Source: Nitrosomonadales bacterium (GTDB taxonomy: Bacteria > Pseudomonadota > Gammaproteobacteria > Burkholderiales > Gallionellaceae). From it: 64,000 bases of DNA. The notes below the pieces were generated by a model, which had not been told where the DNA came from, ran no database searches, and saw only the letters and a list, made by a program, of their open reading frames with translations. The stretch lies in contig JACRPU010000010.1 in NCBI GenBank assembly GCA_016223025.1, forward strand, positions 1 through 64,000, in the 5' to 3' direction. Below, piece after piece: positions 45,517 to 55,190 of this stretch (within the stretch, counting starts at the first letter, position 1; each line of letters starts with the position of its first letter). The position numbers were made by a program, and so were the translations under genes.

Positions 45517-46551
45517 TCATGCGGCGCTTTCCACAATTCCCTCCAGCTTCCGCCTGTCCCAGTGGGCGATGGCCCAGCCCAACACCTCACCCGGATCGTA
45601 ACCGGATAGTTCTGCTGGCGGTTGCTGCCGCAGAAAAACGAGCGCGCGCAGCAGGGAGCCGACCGGATTGGCGGCGGTTACCGGCGTGGCAAGAGTCTGT
45701 TTGCTCAGTTTCTCGCCCTGCGCGTCGATCGCGGTGGGCAGATGCGCGTAACGCGGGACGGGCAAGCCGAGCAGCCGTTGCAGGTATATCTGGCGCGGCG
45801 TGGAAACCAGCAAATCCGAGCCGCGCACGACATCGGTGACACCCTGGAACGCATCGTCCACCGCTACCGCAAGCTGATAGGCGAACAGCCCGTCGGCGCG
45901 CTTCACCACGAAATCGCCGGTCTCGCTTTCGATGTGCTGGCAAATATGTCCTTGCAGCGCGTCGTTGAATTCAATTATTCCATTTTCATTTTGAATTCCG
46001 TCATTCCCGCGCAGGCGGGAATGGCGGTTGAGGAGATCAGACCGAACCCGCCAAGCCAAAGTGCGTGCCGCTGCAGTTCCCTCTCCCATCCGTGGAGGGT
46101 CAGGGCGGGGGCGCATCCCATTCCGACACGTCCCCGGATAAATCATCCCGTCTATGCCGTGCAGCGCCGAATCGGCGATTTCCTTGCGCGTGCAAATACA
46201 GGGATACACCGAACCGCTGCCCCGCAATTGTTGCAGCGCTTCTTCATAGGCCGCCGTGCGCCGGCTCTGATACAGGATGGGTTCGTCGCCGTGCAACCCG
46301 AATGCATCCAGCGTGCGCAGGATGCCCTCTGCCGCGCCCGGCACACAGCGCGGCGCATCGAGGTCTTCCACGCGCACCAGCCAGGTTCCGTTATGGTGCC
46401 TGGCGTCGAGGTAGCTGCCGACGGCGGCAACGAGAGAGCCAAAATGGAGGGGGCCGGTGGGAGAAGGGGCGAAGCGCCCCCGGTAGGTTGAATCAGGCAG
46501 GGACAGTTTCTTCCTCGAATTCCAGCTTGACCTTTTCGTCCGCGCCCACAT
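45517..46551 (-). CDS. gluQ: Glutamyl-Q tRNA(Asp) synthetase with in-frame repeat insertions
   Basis: Attaches glutamate to queuosine 34 of tRNA-Asp. Visible: the HIGH-like APSPTGPLHFGSL, the zinc ligands CICTR and YPGTC, WRVRV-like AWRVR, and the KMSKS-like GEKLSKQT. The protein is longer than the usual about 300 residues. Between YPGTCRNG and GIIEFNDALQG there are additional residues (RPRPDPPRMGEGTA and SDLLNRHSRLRGNDGIQNEN) encoded by two dispersed palindromic repeats. The frame is open throughout. The only ATG start (46551) lies inside clpA; a CTG at 46506, preceded by GAGGAAG, is a plausible true start and would shorten the overlap. It works in the same queuosine pathway as tgt, also in this window. 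Confidence 0.88.
   Translation of the reverse strand: MWARTKRSSWNSRKKLSLPDSTYRGRFAPSPTGPLHFGSLVAAVGSYLDARHHNGTWLVRVEDLDAPRCVPGAAEGILRTLDAFGLHGDEPILYQSRRTAAYEEALQQLRGSGSVYPCICTRKEIADSALHGIDGMIYPGTCRNGMRPRPDPPRMGEGTAAARTLAWRVRSDLLNRHSRLRGNDGIQNENGIIEFNDALQGHICQHIESETGDFVVKRADGLFAYQLAVAVDDAFQGVTDVVRGSDLLVSTPRQIYLQRLLGLPVPRYAHLPTAIDAQGEKLSKQTLATPVTAANPVGSLLRALVFLRQQPPAELSGYDPGEVLGWAIAHWDRRKLEGIVESAA
45990..46022. repeat. ATTCCCGC/GCGGGAAT repeat inside gluQ
   Basis: CGTCATTCCCGCGCAGGCGGGAAT is the well-known dispersed palindrome, with an 8-bp ATTCCCGC/GCGGGAAT stem (46003-46022). It is read in frame in gluQ as ...NRHSRLRGNDG... Confidence 0.8.
46079..46106. repeat. CCCTCTCCC...GGAGGG repeat inside gluQ
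   Basis: CCCTCTCCCATCCGTGGAGG and the following GTCAGGG match the C-rich/G-rich intergenic repeat type of this genome (compare 41342 and 60550). It is read in gluQ as PDPPRMGEG. Confidence 0.55.
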
Positions 46552-48745
46552 CCACCGTCACCCTGCCGCCGTTCGCCAGCTTGCCGAACAGCAGTTCGTC
46601 GGCGAGTGCTGCGCGGATGGTGTCCTGGATCAGGCGCGCCATCGGGCGGGCGCCCATGACGGGATCGAAACCGTGCTTGGCGAGGTAGTCCTTCAGCGCG
46701 TCGGTGAACACGGCTTCCACCTTTTTCTCGTGCAACTGCTCTTCGAGTTGCATCAGGAACTTGTCCACCACGCGCAGGATGACTTCGCGATCCAGCGCCG
46801 CGAACGAGACGATGGCATCCAGGCGGTTGCGGAATTCCGGGGTGAACAGGCGCTTGATCTCGGCCATCTCGTCGCCGGCCTGAGCGGTCTTGGTAAAACC
46901 GATCTGCGTTTTGCTCAAAGCTTCCGCGCCCGCGTTGGTGGTCATGATGATGACCACGTTGCGGAAGTCCGCTTTGCGCCCGTTGTTGTCGGTGAGCGTG
47001 CCGTGATCCATCACTTGCAGCAGGATGTTGAAAATATCCGGGTGCGCCTTTTCGATCTCGTCCAGCAGCAGCACGGAGTGAGGCTGCTTGCTGATAGCTT
47101 CCGTGAGCAGTCCGCCCTGATCGAAGCCGATATAGCCGGGCGGCGCGCCGATCAGGCGCGACACGGCGTGGCGTTCCATGTATTCGGACATGTCGAAGCG
47201 GTGCAGCGGCATGCCCATGCTGTAGGCCAACTGGCGCGCTACCTCGGTTTTGCCCACGCCGGTGGGGCCGGAAAACAGGAAACTGCCGATCGGTTTCTGC
47301 GGGTTGCCCAGGCCGCTGCGCGACATTTTGAGCGCGCGCGCCAGCACGTCAATGGCCTTGTCCTGTCCAAACACCACTGCCTTGAGGTCGCGGTCCAGCG
47401 TTTTGAGCGTGTTGCGGTCGTCAGAAGAAACGGTGCGTGGCGGGATGCGCGCGATCTTGGCGATGATGTCTTCGATCTCGTGCTTGCCGATGAGCTTTTT
47501 CTGCTTGGATTTTGGCAGGATGCGTTGCGCCGCACCGGCTTCGTCAATCACGTCAATGGCCTTGTCCGGCAGGTGCCGGTCGGCGATGAAACGTGCGGAA
47601 AGTTCGACGGCGCTGGTCAGCGCCGCCGCGCTGTATTTGATGCCGTGGTGACTTTCGAAGCGAGTCTTCAGCCCTTTCAGTATTTCGATGGCCTGTTCCA
47701 CGCTCGGTTCGGGTACATCCACCTTCTGGAAGCGGCGCGACAGCGCGTGATCCTTCTCGAAGATGCCGCGATATTCCTGGTAGGTGGTGGCGCCGATACA
47801 TTTGAGCGCGCCGCTCGCCAGCGCGGGTTTCAGCAGGTTGGAGGCGTCCATGGTGCCGCCCGATGCGGCTCCCGCCCCGATCAGGGTATGGATTTCGTCA
47901 ATGAACAGGATGGTGTTGGATGCGCCGGCCAGTTCCTTGAGCACCGCTTTCAGGCGCTGCTCGAAGTCGCCGCGATATTTGGTGCCGGCCAGCAGCGAAC
48001 CCATGTCGAGCGCATAGACATGCGCATCCTTGAGAATTTCCGGCACGTTGCTTTCCGTGATGCGGCGCGCCAGCCCTTCGGCGATGGCGGTCTTGCCCAC
48101 GCCCGCCTCGCCGACCAGCAGAGGGTTGTTCTTGCGGCGGCGGCACAGGGTCTGGATGACCCGTTCCAGCTCGATTTCACGTCCGATCAACGGGTCAATC
48201 TTGCCGGCGAGCGCTTGGGCGTTGAGATCCAGCGTGTAGTCGCGCAACGCCCCCTCGCTGCCCGCTTCCTGTTCCGTATCGGTATCCTGGGTTTTCTGGG
48301 TGGCTGTCTGGACCGACTTGTTGATGCCGTGCGCGATGTAGTTCACCACATCCAGCCGCGTGATGGCGCGCTGGTTGAGAAAAAACACCGCATGGGAATC
48401 TTTCTCGCCGAACAGCGCGACCAGGATGTTGGCGCCGGTGACTTCTTTTTTGTTGGTGGATTGCACGTGCAGGATGGCACGCTGGATAACACGCTGGAAG
48501 CCGACGGTAGGCTGGGTGTCCACCTCGCCGTTTCCGGGCAGAACGGGCGTGTGGGTGGCGACGAAATCGGTCAGCACCGCGCGCAATTCGTCAATATCCG
48601 CACCGCAGGCGCGCAGCACATGAGCGGCGGAAGAGTTATCGAGCATGGCGAGCAGCAGGTGTTCCACCGTGATGAATTCGTGGCGTTTCTGGCGTGCTTC
48701 GACGAACGCCAGATGCAGGCTGACTTCAAGTTCTTGCGCGATCAT
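46493..48745 (-). CDS. clpA: ClpA, ATPase subunit of ClpAP protease
   Basis: AAA+ unfoldase that feeds ClpP. 750 residues, normal length. N-domain repeats (1-145), first ATPase with [15 protein letters not shown] and [14 protein letters not shown], second ATPase with [15 protein letters not shown] and [14 protein letters not shown], sensor GAR-type region ([14 protein letters not shown]). The IGF/IGL ClpP-docking loop was not checked. It begins three bases after clpS, and its start follows the ClpS stop as in E. coli. ClpP is not in the window. The C-terminal end overlaps gluQ if gluQ starts at its ATG. Confidence 0.97.
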   Translation of the reverse strand: MIAQELEVSLHLAFVEARQKRHEFITVEHLLLAMLDNSSAAHVLRACGADIDELRAVLTDFVATHTPVLPGNGEVDTQPTVGFQRVIQRAILHVQSTNKKEVTGANILVALFGEKDSHAVFFLNQRAITRLDVVNYIAHGINKSVQTATQKTQDTDTEQEAGSEGALRDYTLDLNAQALAGKIDPLIGREIELERVIQTLCRRRKNNPLLVGEAGVGKTAIAEGLARRITESNVPEILKDAHVYALDMGSLLAGTKYRGDFEQRLKAVLKELAGASNTILFIDEIHTLIGAGAASGGTMDASNLLKPALASGALKCIGATTYQEYRGIFEKDHALSRRFQKVDVPEPSVEQAIEILKGLKTRFESHHGIKYSAAALTSAVELSARFIADRHLPDKAIDVIDEAGAAQRILPKSKQKKLIGKHEIEDIIAKIARIPPRTVSSDDRNTLKTLDRDLKAVVFGQDKAIDVLARALKMSRSGLGNPQKPIGSFLFSGPTGVGKTEVARQLAYSMGMPLHRFDMSEYMERHAVSRLIGAPPGYIGFDQGGLLTEAISKQPHSVLLLDEIEKAHPDIFNILLQVMDHGTLTDNNGRKADFRNVVIIMTTNAGAEALSKTQIGFTKTAQAGDEMAEIKRLFTPEFRNRLDAIVSFAALDREVILRVVDKFLMQLEEQLHEKKVEAVFTDALKDYLAKHGFDPVMGARPMARLIQDTIRAALADELLFGKLANGGRVTVDVGADEKVKLEFEEETVPA

Positions 48746-48748
48746 GAT

Positions 48749-49057
48749 TTATGTGCCCTCCAGTTCGCATCGTAGCGGATGCTCGCGCTGCTTGGCAAAT
48801 GCCGACACCTGCCCCACTTTGGCTTCCGCGATGTCCTTGGGATAAATGCCGCATACCGCAGAGCCTTCCTGATGAACTTTGAGCATCACCTGGGTGGCGC
48901 GTTCACGGTTCATCGCAAAAAACAGTTGCAAAACCTCGACGACAAAATCCATCGTCGTGTAATCGTCGTTGAACAACACCACCTTGTACAGCCTGGGCGG
49001 CTTGCTCTTGCTGCGCTCCGCTTCCAGCACGGAAGCGTTTTCGTGTTTTGTGGCCAT
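48749..49057 (-). CDS. clpS: ClpS adaptor of ClpAP
   Basis: Delivers N-degron substrates to ClpA. 102 residues from the ATG at 49057. The family core is complete: [24 protein letters not shown], the substrate-pocket region with NDD and Met, [28 protein letters not shown]. The frame opens 21 bases earlier at an ATG (49078) that has a slightly better upstream GGA; with the start at 49057 the GAGG is only one base away, so the longer form [14 protein letters not shown] cannot be excluded. Directly upstream of clpA. Confidence 0.93.
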   Translation of the reverse strand: MATKHENASVLEAERSKSKPPRLYKVVLFNDDYTTMDFVVEVLQLFFAMNRERATQVMLKVHQEGSAVCGIYPKDIAEAKVGQVSAFAKQREHPLRCELEGT

Positions 49058-49151
49058 GCCTCGCAACCATTCTTGCATTGTGTCCGTTTGTATATTTGAC
49101 GATTAGAATGACTTTTTCAAGTGTGTTTTGAAAAAATACTTGCATAACCAC

Positions 49152-49181
49152 TTGACGATGTGGGGGATACAGGAGTAAAAA
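49152..49181 (+). promoter_or_regulatory. Candidate promoter and long leader of the cold-shock gene
   Basis: TTGACG and TAAAAA are 18 bases apart, about 115 bases before the ATG. A leader of about 100 bases would fit the long untranslated leaders of cold-shock genes. The -10 box is a weak match. Confidence 0.3.
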
Positions 49182-49297
49182 GCGCGTGGGTGTTTGAATC
49201 AAGTTACCTGCAGTACTGGTTTTGCCATGTTGTGCGGTCTTGGAATTCAAACAGTTTGACGGGAATCCACCCGGTTTTTTAGTTAAGGAAGCAACAC

Positions 49298-49501
49298 ATG
49301 GCAAACGGTACAGTAAAGTGGTTCAATGATGCAAAAGGTTTTGGTTTCATTACGCCGGATGATGGCAGCGAAGATTTGTTTGCGCACTTTTCCGCAATCA
49401 ACATGAGCGGTTTCAAGACGCTCAAGGAAGGCCAGAAGGTCACCTTCGACATCGTCCAGGGCCCGAAAGGCAAGCAAGCTTCCAACATTCAGGCACCTTG
49501 A
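49298..49501 (+). CDS. cspA: Cold-shock domain protein
   Basis: 67-residue nucleic-acid chaperone: [23 protein letters not shown]... The RNA-binding motifs RNP1 (KGFGFI) and RNP2 (LFAHF) are intact. AAGGAAG lies seven bases before the ATG, and a strong terminator follows. Which Csp paralogue this is (cold-induced or constitutive) cannot be told from sequence; the symbol denotes the family. Confidence 0.96.
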   Translation: MANGTVKWFNDAKGFGFITPDDGSEDLFAHFSAINMSGFKTLKEGQKVTFDIVQGPKGKQASNIQAP

Positions 49502-49522
49502 CCGGTATCTGAAGCTGGACAC

Positions 49523-49549
49523 AAAAAAGCCCGCATTGCGGGCTTTTTT
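49523..49549. terminator. Bidirectional rho-independent terminator after cspA
   Basis: AAAAAAGCCCGC, ATT and GCGGGCTTTTTT: a GC-rich 6-7 bp stem flanked by A and T runs on both sides, between the convergent cspA and ygfZ. Confidence 0.92.
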
Positions 49550-49562
49550 GTTGCGCTTGCCC

Positions 49563-50591
49563 TTAGCCCGGATAGGGCAACGGCAGGAATTGCAGCGGTG
49601 CGCCGCTCAGAGTTGGCCAGTGAAGCGTGCGGCTCTCGCGGCTGCTGATCTGCACAACCGCCAGCAGGTCGCAGCCGCCTCCCGGCGCGGGGGCCGCATT
49701 GACCACCATGCCGCTGGCCTGCTCTTCCATGTCCGCGCTGTAAAGTTCGTCCCCCGGCTGCGGGATAGCATCGCCATCCATGTGCGCCAGAAACATGCGG
49801 CGTTTGAGCTTGCCGAGATATTGCGTGCGCGCGACGATTTCCTGCCCGGGATAGCACCCCTTCTTGAAGCTGACCCCCCCGATCAAATCGAGATTCGCCA
49901 TTTGCGGCACGAACTGCTCCTGCGTGGCGGGCGTGACGACCGGGATACCGGCGCGGATGTTGAGCCAGTCCCAGCAAACGGAGCCGGCCGGGCGCGCAGC
50001 TTTGCTCAGGCTTGGCCACAGCGCGGTCGCATGTTGCGGGGTGGTGTTGATCTGAAAGCGCTGCGTGCCGCAGCAAATGACGCTGGCGGTTTCGTGCTGC
50101 TCGGCCTGCAATACCTCATACGGGGCCGAGCCGAAGCATTGCTTCACCAGCGCGGCAGCGTCCGCCCCGGATAGCCCCAGACAAATCATTTCATCGCTGG
50201 CGTCGGCAATTTTCACCTTGGCACGCAGTACATACAGGGAAAGTTTTTTCTGGATGGCCGTGCAGAGCGTGCGCGGCAGGTGCAGGAAGTAATCATTGCC
50301 AGTTTGCCAGATCAGGAAGGTCGCCAATATACGTCCCTTGGCGGTGTTGAAGCTGCTCGGCTGCGCCCGCGTCGCTCCGACCTCCTCCACGTCGCTGCTC
50401 AAAAGGTTCTGCAAGAAACTTTGCGCATCGCCCCCCGTGACTTTGAGCGCACCGAACTGGCCGAGATCGCACAGCACCGCGCCGTCGCGCGCGGCGACCA
50501 GTTCCGCGGCGGCTGCGCCGAAATGCTGCACCACGCCGCCCCGGAGGGCGGCGCCTTGCCGCGACAAGAAGTCCTGCCAGGCTTGATTCAT
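49563..50591 (-). CDS. ygfZ: Folate-binding Fe-S cluster assembly protein YgfZ
   Basis: 342 residues, related to aminomethyltransferase (GcvT). Helps maintain certain Fe-S enzymes such as MiaB. The hallmark KGCYPGQEIVART (K-G-C-Y-x-G-Q-E) is present near residue 240, and NLDLIGGVSF, GIP and FNTAKGRILA are as in relatives. The start at the ATG 50591 (MNQAWQDFL) is supported by GAGG six bases upstream; the frame is open slightly further. Convergent with cspA. Confidence 0.93.
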   Translation of the reverse strand: MNQAWQDFLSRQGAALRGGVVQHFGAAAAELVAARDGAVLCDLGQFGALKVTGGDAQSFLQNLLSSDVEEVGATRAQPSSFNTAKGRILATFLIWQTGNDYFLHLPRTLCTAIQKKLSLYVLRAKVKIADASDEMICLGLSGADAAALVKQCFGSAPYEVLQAEQHETASVICCGTQRFQINTTPQHATALWPSLSKAARPAGSVCWDWLNIRAGIPVVTPATQEQFVPQMANLDLIGGVSFKKGCYPGQEIVARTQYLGKLKRRMFLAHMDGDAIPQPGDELYSADMEEQASGMVVNAAPAPGGGCDLLAVVQISSRESRTLHWPTLSGAPLQFLPLPYPG

Positions 50592-50650
50592 CCAAAACCT
50601 CAGTTGACGAAGAACATTCTGGTATTTCAATTAATTAGCCGCTATTGTGG

Positions 50651-50668
50651 GTGCGAATACATTCGCAC
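50651..50668. repeat. Single GTGCGAAT/ATTCGCAC palindrome
   Basis: GTGCGAATACATTCGCAC, an 8-bp stem with a 2-base loop, in the 156-base gap between efp and ygfZ. Third locus of this family in the window. Confidence 0.7.
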
Positions 50669-50747
50669 CTACGAACCCCTCAACTGGGGCTTTTAGTTCA
50701 TTGGCTTCAGTCCTTGTCGGTTATTTGTTTCCTGCAACGAACAACAG

Positions 50748-51308
50748 TCAGGCTGCCACGCGCTTCCTGAATTCGTTGGTGCGGGTATCAATTTCGATCT
50801 TGTCGCCGATCTCGCAAAATGCCGCTACGGGCAGTTCCATGCCGGTGTTGATTTTGGCCGGTTTCATCACCTTGCCGGATGTGTCGCCGCGCACGGCGGG
50901 TTCGGTGTAAACGATTTCGCGCACAACCGTGTTTGGCAGCTCGACCGAAATCGCCTTGTCGTTGTAAAACACCACTTCGCAGGGCATGCCGTCCTCGATG
51001 TAATTGAGGGCGTCGCCCAGATTGTCCTTTTCCACCTCGTACTGGTTGTATTCGGCATCCATGAACACGTACATCGGATCGGAGAAATAGGAGTAGGTGC
51101 AATCCTTGCGATCCAGTATCACCTGGTCAAATTTGTCGTCTGCCCGGTAAATGGCCTCGCTCGGCGCATCGGTGAGCAGGTTCTTGAATTTCATTTTTAC
51201 CACCGAGCCGCTGCGCCCAGAACGGCTGTATTCGGCCTTCTGGATCACCAGCGGGTCGGATCCCACCATAACGACGTTGCCTGCACGGAGTTCTTGAGCA
51301 ATTTTCAT
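50748..51308 (-). CDS. efp: Elongation factor P (Arg32 type)
   Basis: Relieves ribosome stalling at polyproline. 186 residues, three OB-like domains. The tip loop reads [10 protein letters not shown], with Arg at residue 32, the form that is rhamnosylated by EarP rather than lysylated by EpmA. The next gene upstream is earP, which confirms this type. Full C-terminal domain ([14 protein letters not shown]). Confidence 0.97.
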   Translation of the reverse strand: MKIAQELRAGNVVMVGSDPLVIQKAEYSRSGRSGSVVKMKFKNLLTDAPSEAIYRADDKFDQVILDRKDCTYSYFSDPMYVFMDAEYNQYEVEKDNLGDALNYIEDGMPCEVVFYNDKAISVELPNTVVREIVYTEPAVRGDTSGKVMKPAKINTGMELPVAAFCEIGDKIEIDTRTNEFRKRVAA

Positions 51309-51332
51309 CTTGATCTGCCTGAATCAATAAAA

Positions 51333-52622
51333 TTAAGAGGCGCGGATTTTACCAACTTCGTGGAAAAAATCCAGCAACTTCAAAGCCAGGCTGTTGCCGG
51401 AAAGCTGTTGCGCCCATGCGGTCGCGTGCTGCCGCAGCATAGATCCGTGCGCCCGGAAATCGTTCCACGCGTCGCGGATGGGAGAGGGTGACGCAACGCC
51501 TTGCCCGCCTTCTCCGTTCCAGGCTTCCCACAGCCCGCGCAGCGCCTGCGCCGCATCCGGCGGCAATCCGGCGCAATACAGCGCCAGGAAAGCGCGCAGC
51601 TTCTGCATATGCACGCCATCGTGCTGCGGGTAGATGTGCCAGACGAACGGGCTGCCAGCCCACTGCGCCCGCACGCAGGAATCCTCGCCGCGCACAAAGT
51701 TGATGTCGCACGCCCACAGCAATTGGTCGTAGCGCTCCTGCTCCGCGAACGGCAGCACGCGCACCTCCAGGTTGCCGTGTGAATAGCCCTGCAGGCCGGG
51801 ATTTACCTCGAAACGGTTCATGTACCCTCCGGGCGTCCCGGCATGACGGTTGTGTCGGGATAAGCCACGGCCCGCATCCTCGAAATACCGCTTAACCTGC
51901 GGCAGGGCGCGCCCTTCGGGCATCATGCAGCAAACCGGCGCATCGCCTTCCGCCCAGGCAGCCAGCAGTTCCGGCAGCGCGGGGTTTTCGTAGCAAAACA
52001 GCGACACGCGCGTTTCGTCCGGACCGGGCGGGGAAACTCCGAGCATTTGCCAGAAAGCGTCCACGGCCAGCCGGTCGCGCTGGAACGCATCACGCCGCGC
52101 CAGCAGATCGCGCTCCAGCAGCAGCCCGCCGGTTTGAGGAGTGAATCCGGGAAAAAAGAAATATTTCACCAGCGGCAACTGCGGGTGTGGCGAAGGCAGT
52201 TTGTGGCACCCCTCAATCCAGCCTTCCGCGCTGAGATGTTCGAGGTTGATCCAGACCGGCTTGCGCGCCTGCGCCGCCATCGCCGCCACGTAGCTCTCCG
52301 GCAGCTTGCAGGCGAAAGCTTCGATCACCAGTTCGGCGGGCATCGCGGCTGAAACGGCTCCGCCCCCTCCCGTCTGCGCCCCGGCGCGAAAAGCGTCGGC
52401 AGTCCAGTGCCTGACGGTCGCGCCACGGGCGGATTGCGCCGGCAACCCGGAATCAATTTCCGGGCACAGCTTGCGGAAACTTGCCAGGTCATCCACCCAC
52501 AGCCGCACCGCGATGCCGTGCTCGTTCGCCAATTGCCTGGCCAGGCGCCAGCACACGCCGATGTCTCCATAGTTGTCCACCACGGCGCAGAAAATATCGC
52601 AAGTAGCCGGTTTGTAATGCAC
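51333..52622 (-). CDS. earP: EF-P arginine rhamnosyltransferase, possibly with an in-frame insertion
   Basis: GT-B glycosyltransferase that transfers rhamnose from dTDP-rhamnose to Arg32 of EF-P. 429 residues, about 40-50 above the usual length. The N-terminal catalytic stretch CDIFCAVVDNYGDIGVCWRLARQL has the two conserved Asp residues (16 and 20); the nucleotide-sugar site FVRGEDSCVRAQWAGSPFVWHIYPQ is intact. The excess includes a stretch (about RGLSRHNRHAGTPGGYMNRF, then EVNPGLQGYSH) before GNLEVRVLPF, encoded by sequence with a CCGGG/CCCGG palindrome, and smaller additions near TGGGGAVSA and EGGQGVASPS. dTDP-rhamnose genes are not in the window. It lies 24 bases before efp. Confidence 0.9.
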   Translation of the reverse strand: MHYKPATCDIFCAVVDNYGDIGVCWRLARQLANEHGIAVRLWVDDLASFRKLCPEIDSGLPAQSARGATVRHWTADAFRAGAQTGGGGAVSAAMPAELVIEAFACKLPESYVAAMAAQARKPVWINLEHLSAEGWIEGCHKLPSPHPQLPLVKYFFFPGFTPQTGGLLLERDLLARRDAFQRDRLAVDAFWQMLGVSPPGPDETRVSLFCYENPALPELLAAWAEGDAPVCCMMPEGRALPQVKRYFEDAGRGLSRHNRHAGTPGGYMNRFEVNPGLQGYSHGNLEVRVLPFAEQERYDQLLWACDINFVRGEDSCVRAQWAGSPFVWHIYPQHDGVHMQKLRAFLALYCAGLPPDAAQALRGLWEAWNGEGGQGVASPSPIRDAWNDFRAHGSMLRQHATAWAQQLSGNSLALKLLDFFHEVGKIRAS

Positions 52623-52709
52623 GGGTTTAACCTCTACCCTCTCCGCAAGCTTGGGTTCCTAACGGGGCCGGCAAACTTCAATGTGGACGCCGGTGCTTTA
52701 CCCGTCGAA

Positions 52710-52937
52710 TCAGCCGGCATTCGCCTTCAGCTTCACCGCAAAATCCGCCACGCCGATCTTGAACAGAAACCTGGCGGCGGTATCCAGCGTTTTGAATTCC
52801 CGTGTTTCGCGCTTGGCCGTTTCCAGCGGATTGCCGTTGGCGACGATCATGTAGCCTTGCGCCATGACGGCGTAATGCACCTGGATTTGCTTGAGCGCGT
52901 TGGCGTCGAGCAGCAGTTTGAGTTCGCGTTCGGTCAC
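52710..52937 (-). CDS. Small conserved hypothetical protein
   Basis: 75 residues beginning TERELKLLLDANALKQIQVHYAVMAQGYMIVANGNPLETAKRETREFKTLDTAARFLFKIGVADFAVKLKA after a GTG start. GGGAAG five bases before the GTG supports this start. The open frame continues far upstream to 53429, but that part is the shadow of hldD. It looks like a small alpha/beta protein of the type found with plasmid partition (ParC-like) genes; this resemblance is weak and the function is unknown. Between hldD and earP. Confidence 0.6.
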   Translation of the reverse strand: MTERELKLLLDANALKQIQVHYAVMAQGYMIVANGNPLETAKRETREFKTLDTAARFLFKIGVADFAVKLKANAG

Positions 52938-53041
52938 TTTTTCTTCCCTTCTGTTACGCATCGCCAGGCAGGATTTTGCGATCCGCTTGGCGGGTACCGC
53001 GCAACCCCGGTGCCAGGCGCGGCAGAGTTTTTCACCGCCCC

Positions 53042-54037
53042 TCAGATGCCTCCCAGCAGATAAGTCACATACCGCGCCACGCCCTGCTCCACGCTCAGAA
53101 ACGGCTCGGCATATCCCGCCGCGCGCAACGCGCCGATGTCGGCCTGGGTATAACTCTGGTACTTTCCCTTCAGTTGCTCCGGAAAGGATATGTAACGGAT
53201 CAGTTGCTGCTGCCGCATGGCCTCCAGCGTCAGCGCGCTTTTGCCCTCTGCGCCGCGCAGCGTGTTGACGGCGGCAACTGCCACATCGTTGAAACTCTGC
53301 GCGCGGCCCGTGCCGAGATTGAAAATGCCGGACTTGCCGGGATGTTCCAGAAAATGCATGTTGACCTTGACCGCGTCTTCCACCGAAACGAAGTCGCGCA
53401 ACTGTCCGCCGTTCTCGTACCCGTCGCACCCCTCGAACAGTTTCACGTACCCTTCGGCGCGGTACTGGTTGAACAGGTGGCAGGCCACGGAAGCCATGCG
53501 CCCCTTGTGCGCTTCGCGCGGACCATACACGTTGAAATAACGCAGGCCGACGATCTGCGCGCTACGCTTGTGCCAGCGGCGGCGCACCACCTGGTCGAAC
53601 AGGAATTTGGAATAGGCGTACACGTTGAGCGGCGCCTCGTGCTCGCGGCTCTCCTTGAACGCCGGCCCGGCGCCGTACACCGATGCGGAAGAAGCGTACA
53701 GCAAGGGCACTTCCTCGTTCTGGCAGTAGTTGAGCAGCCCCAGCGCGTAGCGGTAATTGTTCTTCATCATGTAGCGGCCATCGCTTTCCATGGTGTCGGA
53801 ACAGGCGCCCTGGTGCAGCACCGCCGTGATGAGGCCATCGAAGAACCCCTCCTCCAGCTTTCCGAAAAACTCCTCCTTGTCCAGATAGTCGGCGATGTCG
53901 CAATCCGCCAGGTTCCTGAACTTGTCGGCGTTCTTCAGGTTGTCCACCGCGATGATGTTGTTCTCGCCGCGCTCGTTCAGCGCCTTCACCAGGTTGGCGC
54001 CTATAAATCCGGCTGCGCCGGTGACGATGTAATACAT
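53042..54037 (-). CDS. hldD: ADP-L-glycero-D-manno-heptose 6-epimerase
   Basis: Last step of ADP-heptose synthesis for the LPS inner core. 331 residues. Rossmann start [19 protein letters not shown] with GxxGxxG, catalytic YAYSK (YxxxK) in [13 protein letters not shown], Ser/Thr in YASSASVYG, and the NADP-typical [14 protein letters not shown] seven bases before the ATG at 54037 fixes the start; the frame is open to 54133. It follows the heptose kinase gene, so the pathway genes are clustered. Confidence 0.96.
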   Translation of the reverse strand: MYYIVTGAAGFIGANLVKALNERGENNIIAVDNLKNADKFRNLADCDIADYLDKEEFFGKLEEGFFDGLITAVLHQGACSDTMESDGRYMMKNNYRYALGLLNYCQNEEVPLLYASSASVYGAGPAFKESREHEAPLNVYAYSKFLFDQVVRRRWHKRSAQIVGLRYFNVYGPREAHKGRMASVACHLFNQYRAEGYVKLFEGCDGYENGGQLRDFVSVEDAVKVNMHFLEHPGKSGIFNLGTGRAQSFNDVAVAAVNTLRGAEGKSALTLEAMRQQQLIRYISFPEQLKGKYQSYTQADIGALRAAGYAEPFLSVEQGVARYVTYLLGGI

Positions 54038-54098
54038 ATTTAACTCCTCAATTGGGAAGGGCCAAAGGGAAAGCGATAAGGGAAAAGCCGTGCGCGCC

Positions 54099-55070
54099 CT
54101 ACCCCTCCCTCCTCCCCCTTCCCTCTTCTCCAATGTCTTTGATTATTTCTTCACGGCTCACCACCGCCGTACCCAGCTTGCCCACCACGATGCCGGCAGC
54201 GCGGTTGGCGATGCGCATCGCCAGCGCCAAGTCCGCCCCGCTCGCCAGCATGGTCGCCATCGTCGCGATCACGGTATCGCCCGCGCCGCTGACATCGAAC
54301 ACCTCGCGCGCCTGCGCCGCTTCGTGCAGCACCTCGCCCGCGCGGTACAGGCTCATGCCATCCTCGCTGCGCGTCACCAGCAAGGCCTCCAGTTGCAGTT
54401 CGGCGCGCAGGCGCTCGGCCTTGGCGGACAATTCCGCCTCGCTTTTCCAGCCGCCCGCCACCTGGCGGAACTCGCCGCGGTTCGGCGTCAGCAGAGTGGC
54501 GCCGCGATAGCGCGCGTAATCCTCGCCCTTGGGGTCAACCAGCACCGCTTTGCCAGCCGCGCGCGCCAGCCGGATCATTTCGCCGATGTGCGCCAGCCCG
54601 CCTTTGCCGTAATCGGACAGCACCACCACATCGGCGTGCGGCAACTGCTCGCGGAAATCCGCCAGCTTGGCGTTCAGCACTTCGTGGCTGGGCTGCGTTT
54701 CAAAATCTATGCGCAACAACTGCTGGTGCCGCGCGATGGCGCGCAGCTTGATGGTGGTGGAAATGGTGGCGTCGCGGTGCAGCGATGCGGTCACCCTGCC
54801 CTGCCCGGCCAGCAGCTTTTCCAGACAGGCGCCCGCCTCGTCCTCGCCCACCACCGACAGCAACGTGCAGTGCGCTCCCAGCGCCGCGATGTTGCGCGCC
54901 ACGTTGGCCGCGCCGCCCGGGCGCTCCTCGGCTCGCCCGACCTTGAGCACCGGCACCGGCGCCTCCGGCGAAATGCGCTCGACATCGCCAAACCAGTAAC
55001 GGTCCAGCATCACGTCGCCGGCCACCAGCACATGGGCCTTCTCAAATGATGGCAGGCTGCTCATGCCCAT
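54099..55070 (-). CDS. rfaE1: D-glycero-beta-D-manno-heptose-7-phosphate kinase (single domain)
   Basis: PfkB/ribokinase-family kinase, 323 residues. Motifs: [43 protein letters not shown] and the catalytic [14 protein letters not shown]. Only the kinase half of HldE is present; the nucleotidyltransferase (domain II, rfaE2) must be encoded elsewhere. The C-terminus ends in a Gly/Arg-rich tail ([10 protein letters not shown]) from a poly-purine stretch. Same direction as hldD, 61 bases apart. Confidence 0.93.
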   Translation of the reverse strand: MGMSSLPSFEKAHVLVAGDVMLDRYWFGDVERISPEAPVPVLKVGRAEERPGGAANVARNIAALGAHCTLLSVVGEDEAGACLEKLLAGQGRVTASLHRDATISTTIKLRAIARHQQLLRIDFETQPSHEVLNAKLADFREQLPHADVVVLSDYGKGGLAHIGEMIRLARAAGKAVLVDPKGEDYARYRGATLLTPNRGEFRQVAGGWKSEAELSAKAERLRAELQLEALLVTRSEDGMSLYRAGEVLHEAAQAREVFDVSGAGDTVIATMATMLASGADLALAMRIANRAAGIVVGKLGTAVVSREEIIKDIGEEGRGRREG

Positions 55071-55190
55071 TCTCCAACCCTTGCGCGATCATCCTCTGCG
55101 TAACTCAACAAAACACTCACTCCCATTCCTTCCTTTTTCTATTGTGCCATACAAGATACCAATTCCCCATCCGGCTCGGCTTGGGTCAGG

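Noticed and set aside
46673-48775. 700-residue plus-strand frame opposite clpA
   Set aside because: Antisense shadow; His/Arg/Gln-rich with no recognisable domain.
52938-53429. N-terminal extension of the small hypothetical protein
   Set aside because: It lies antisense-free but out of frame inside hldD; a GTG with a good Shine-Dalgarno defines the short gene.
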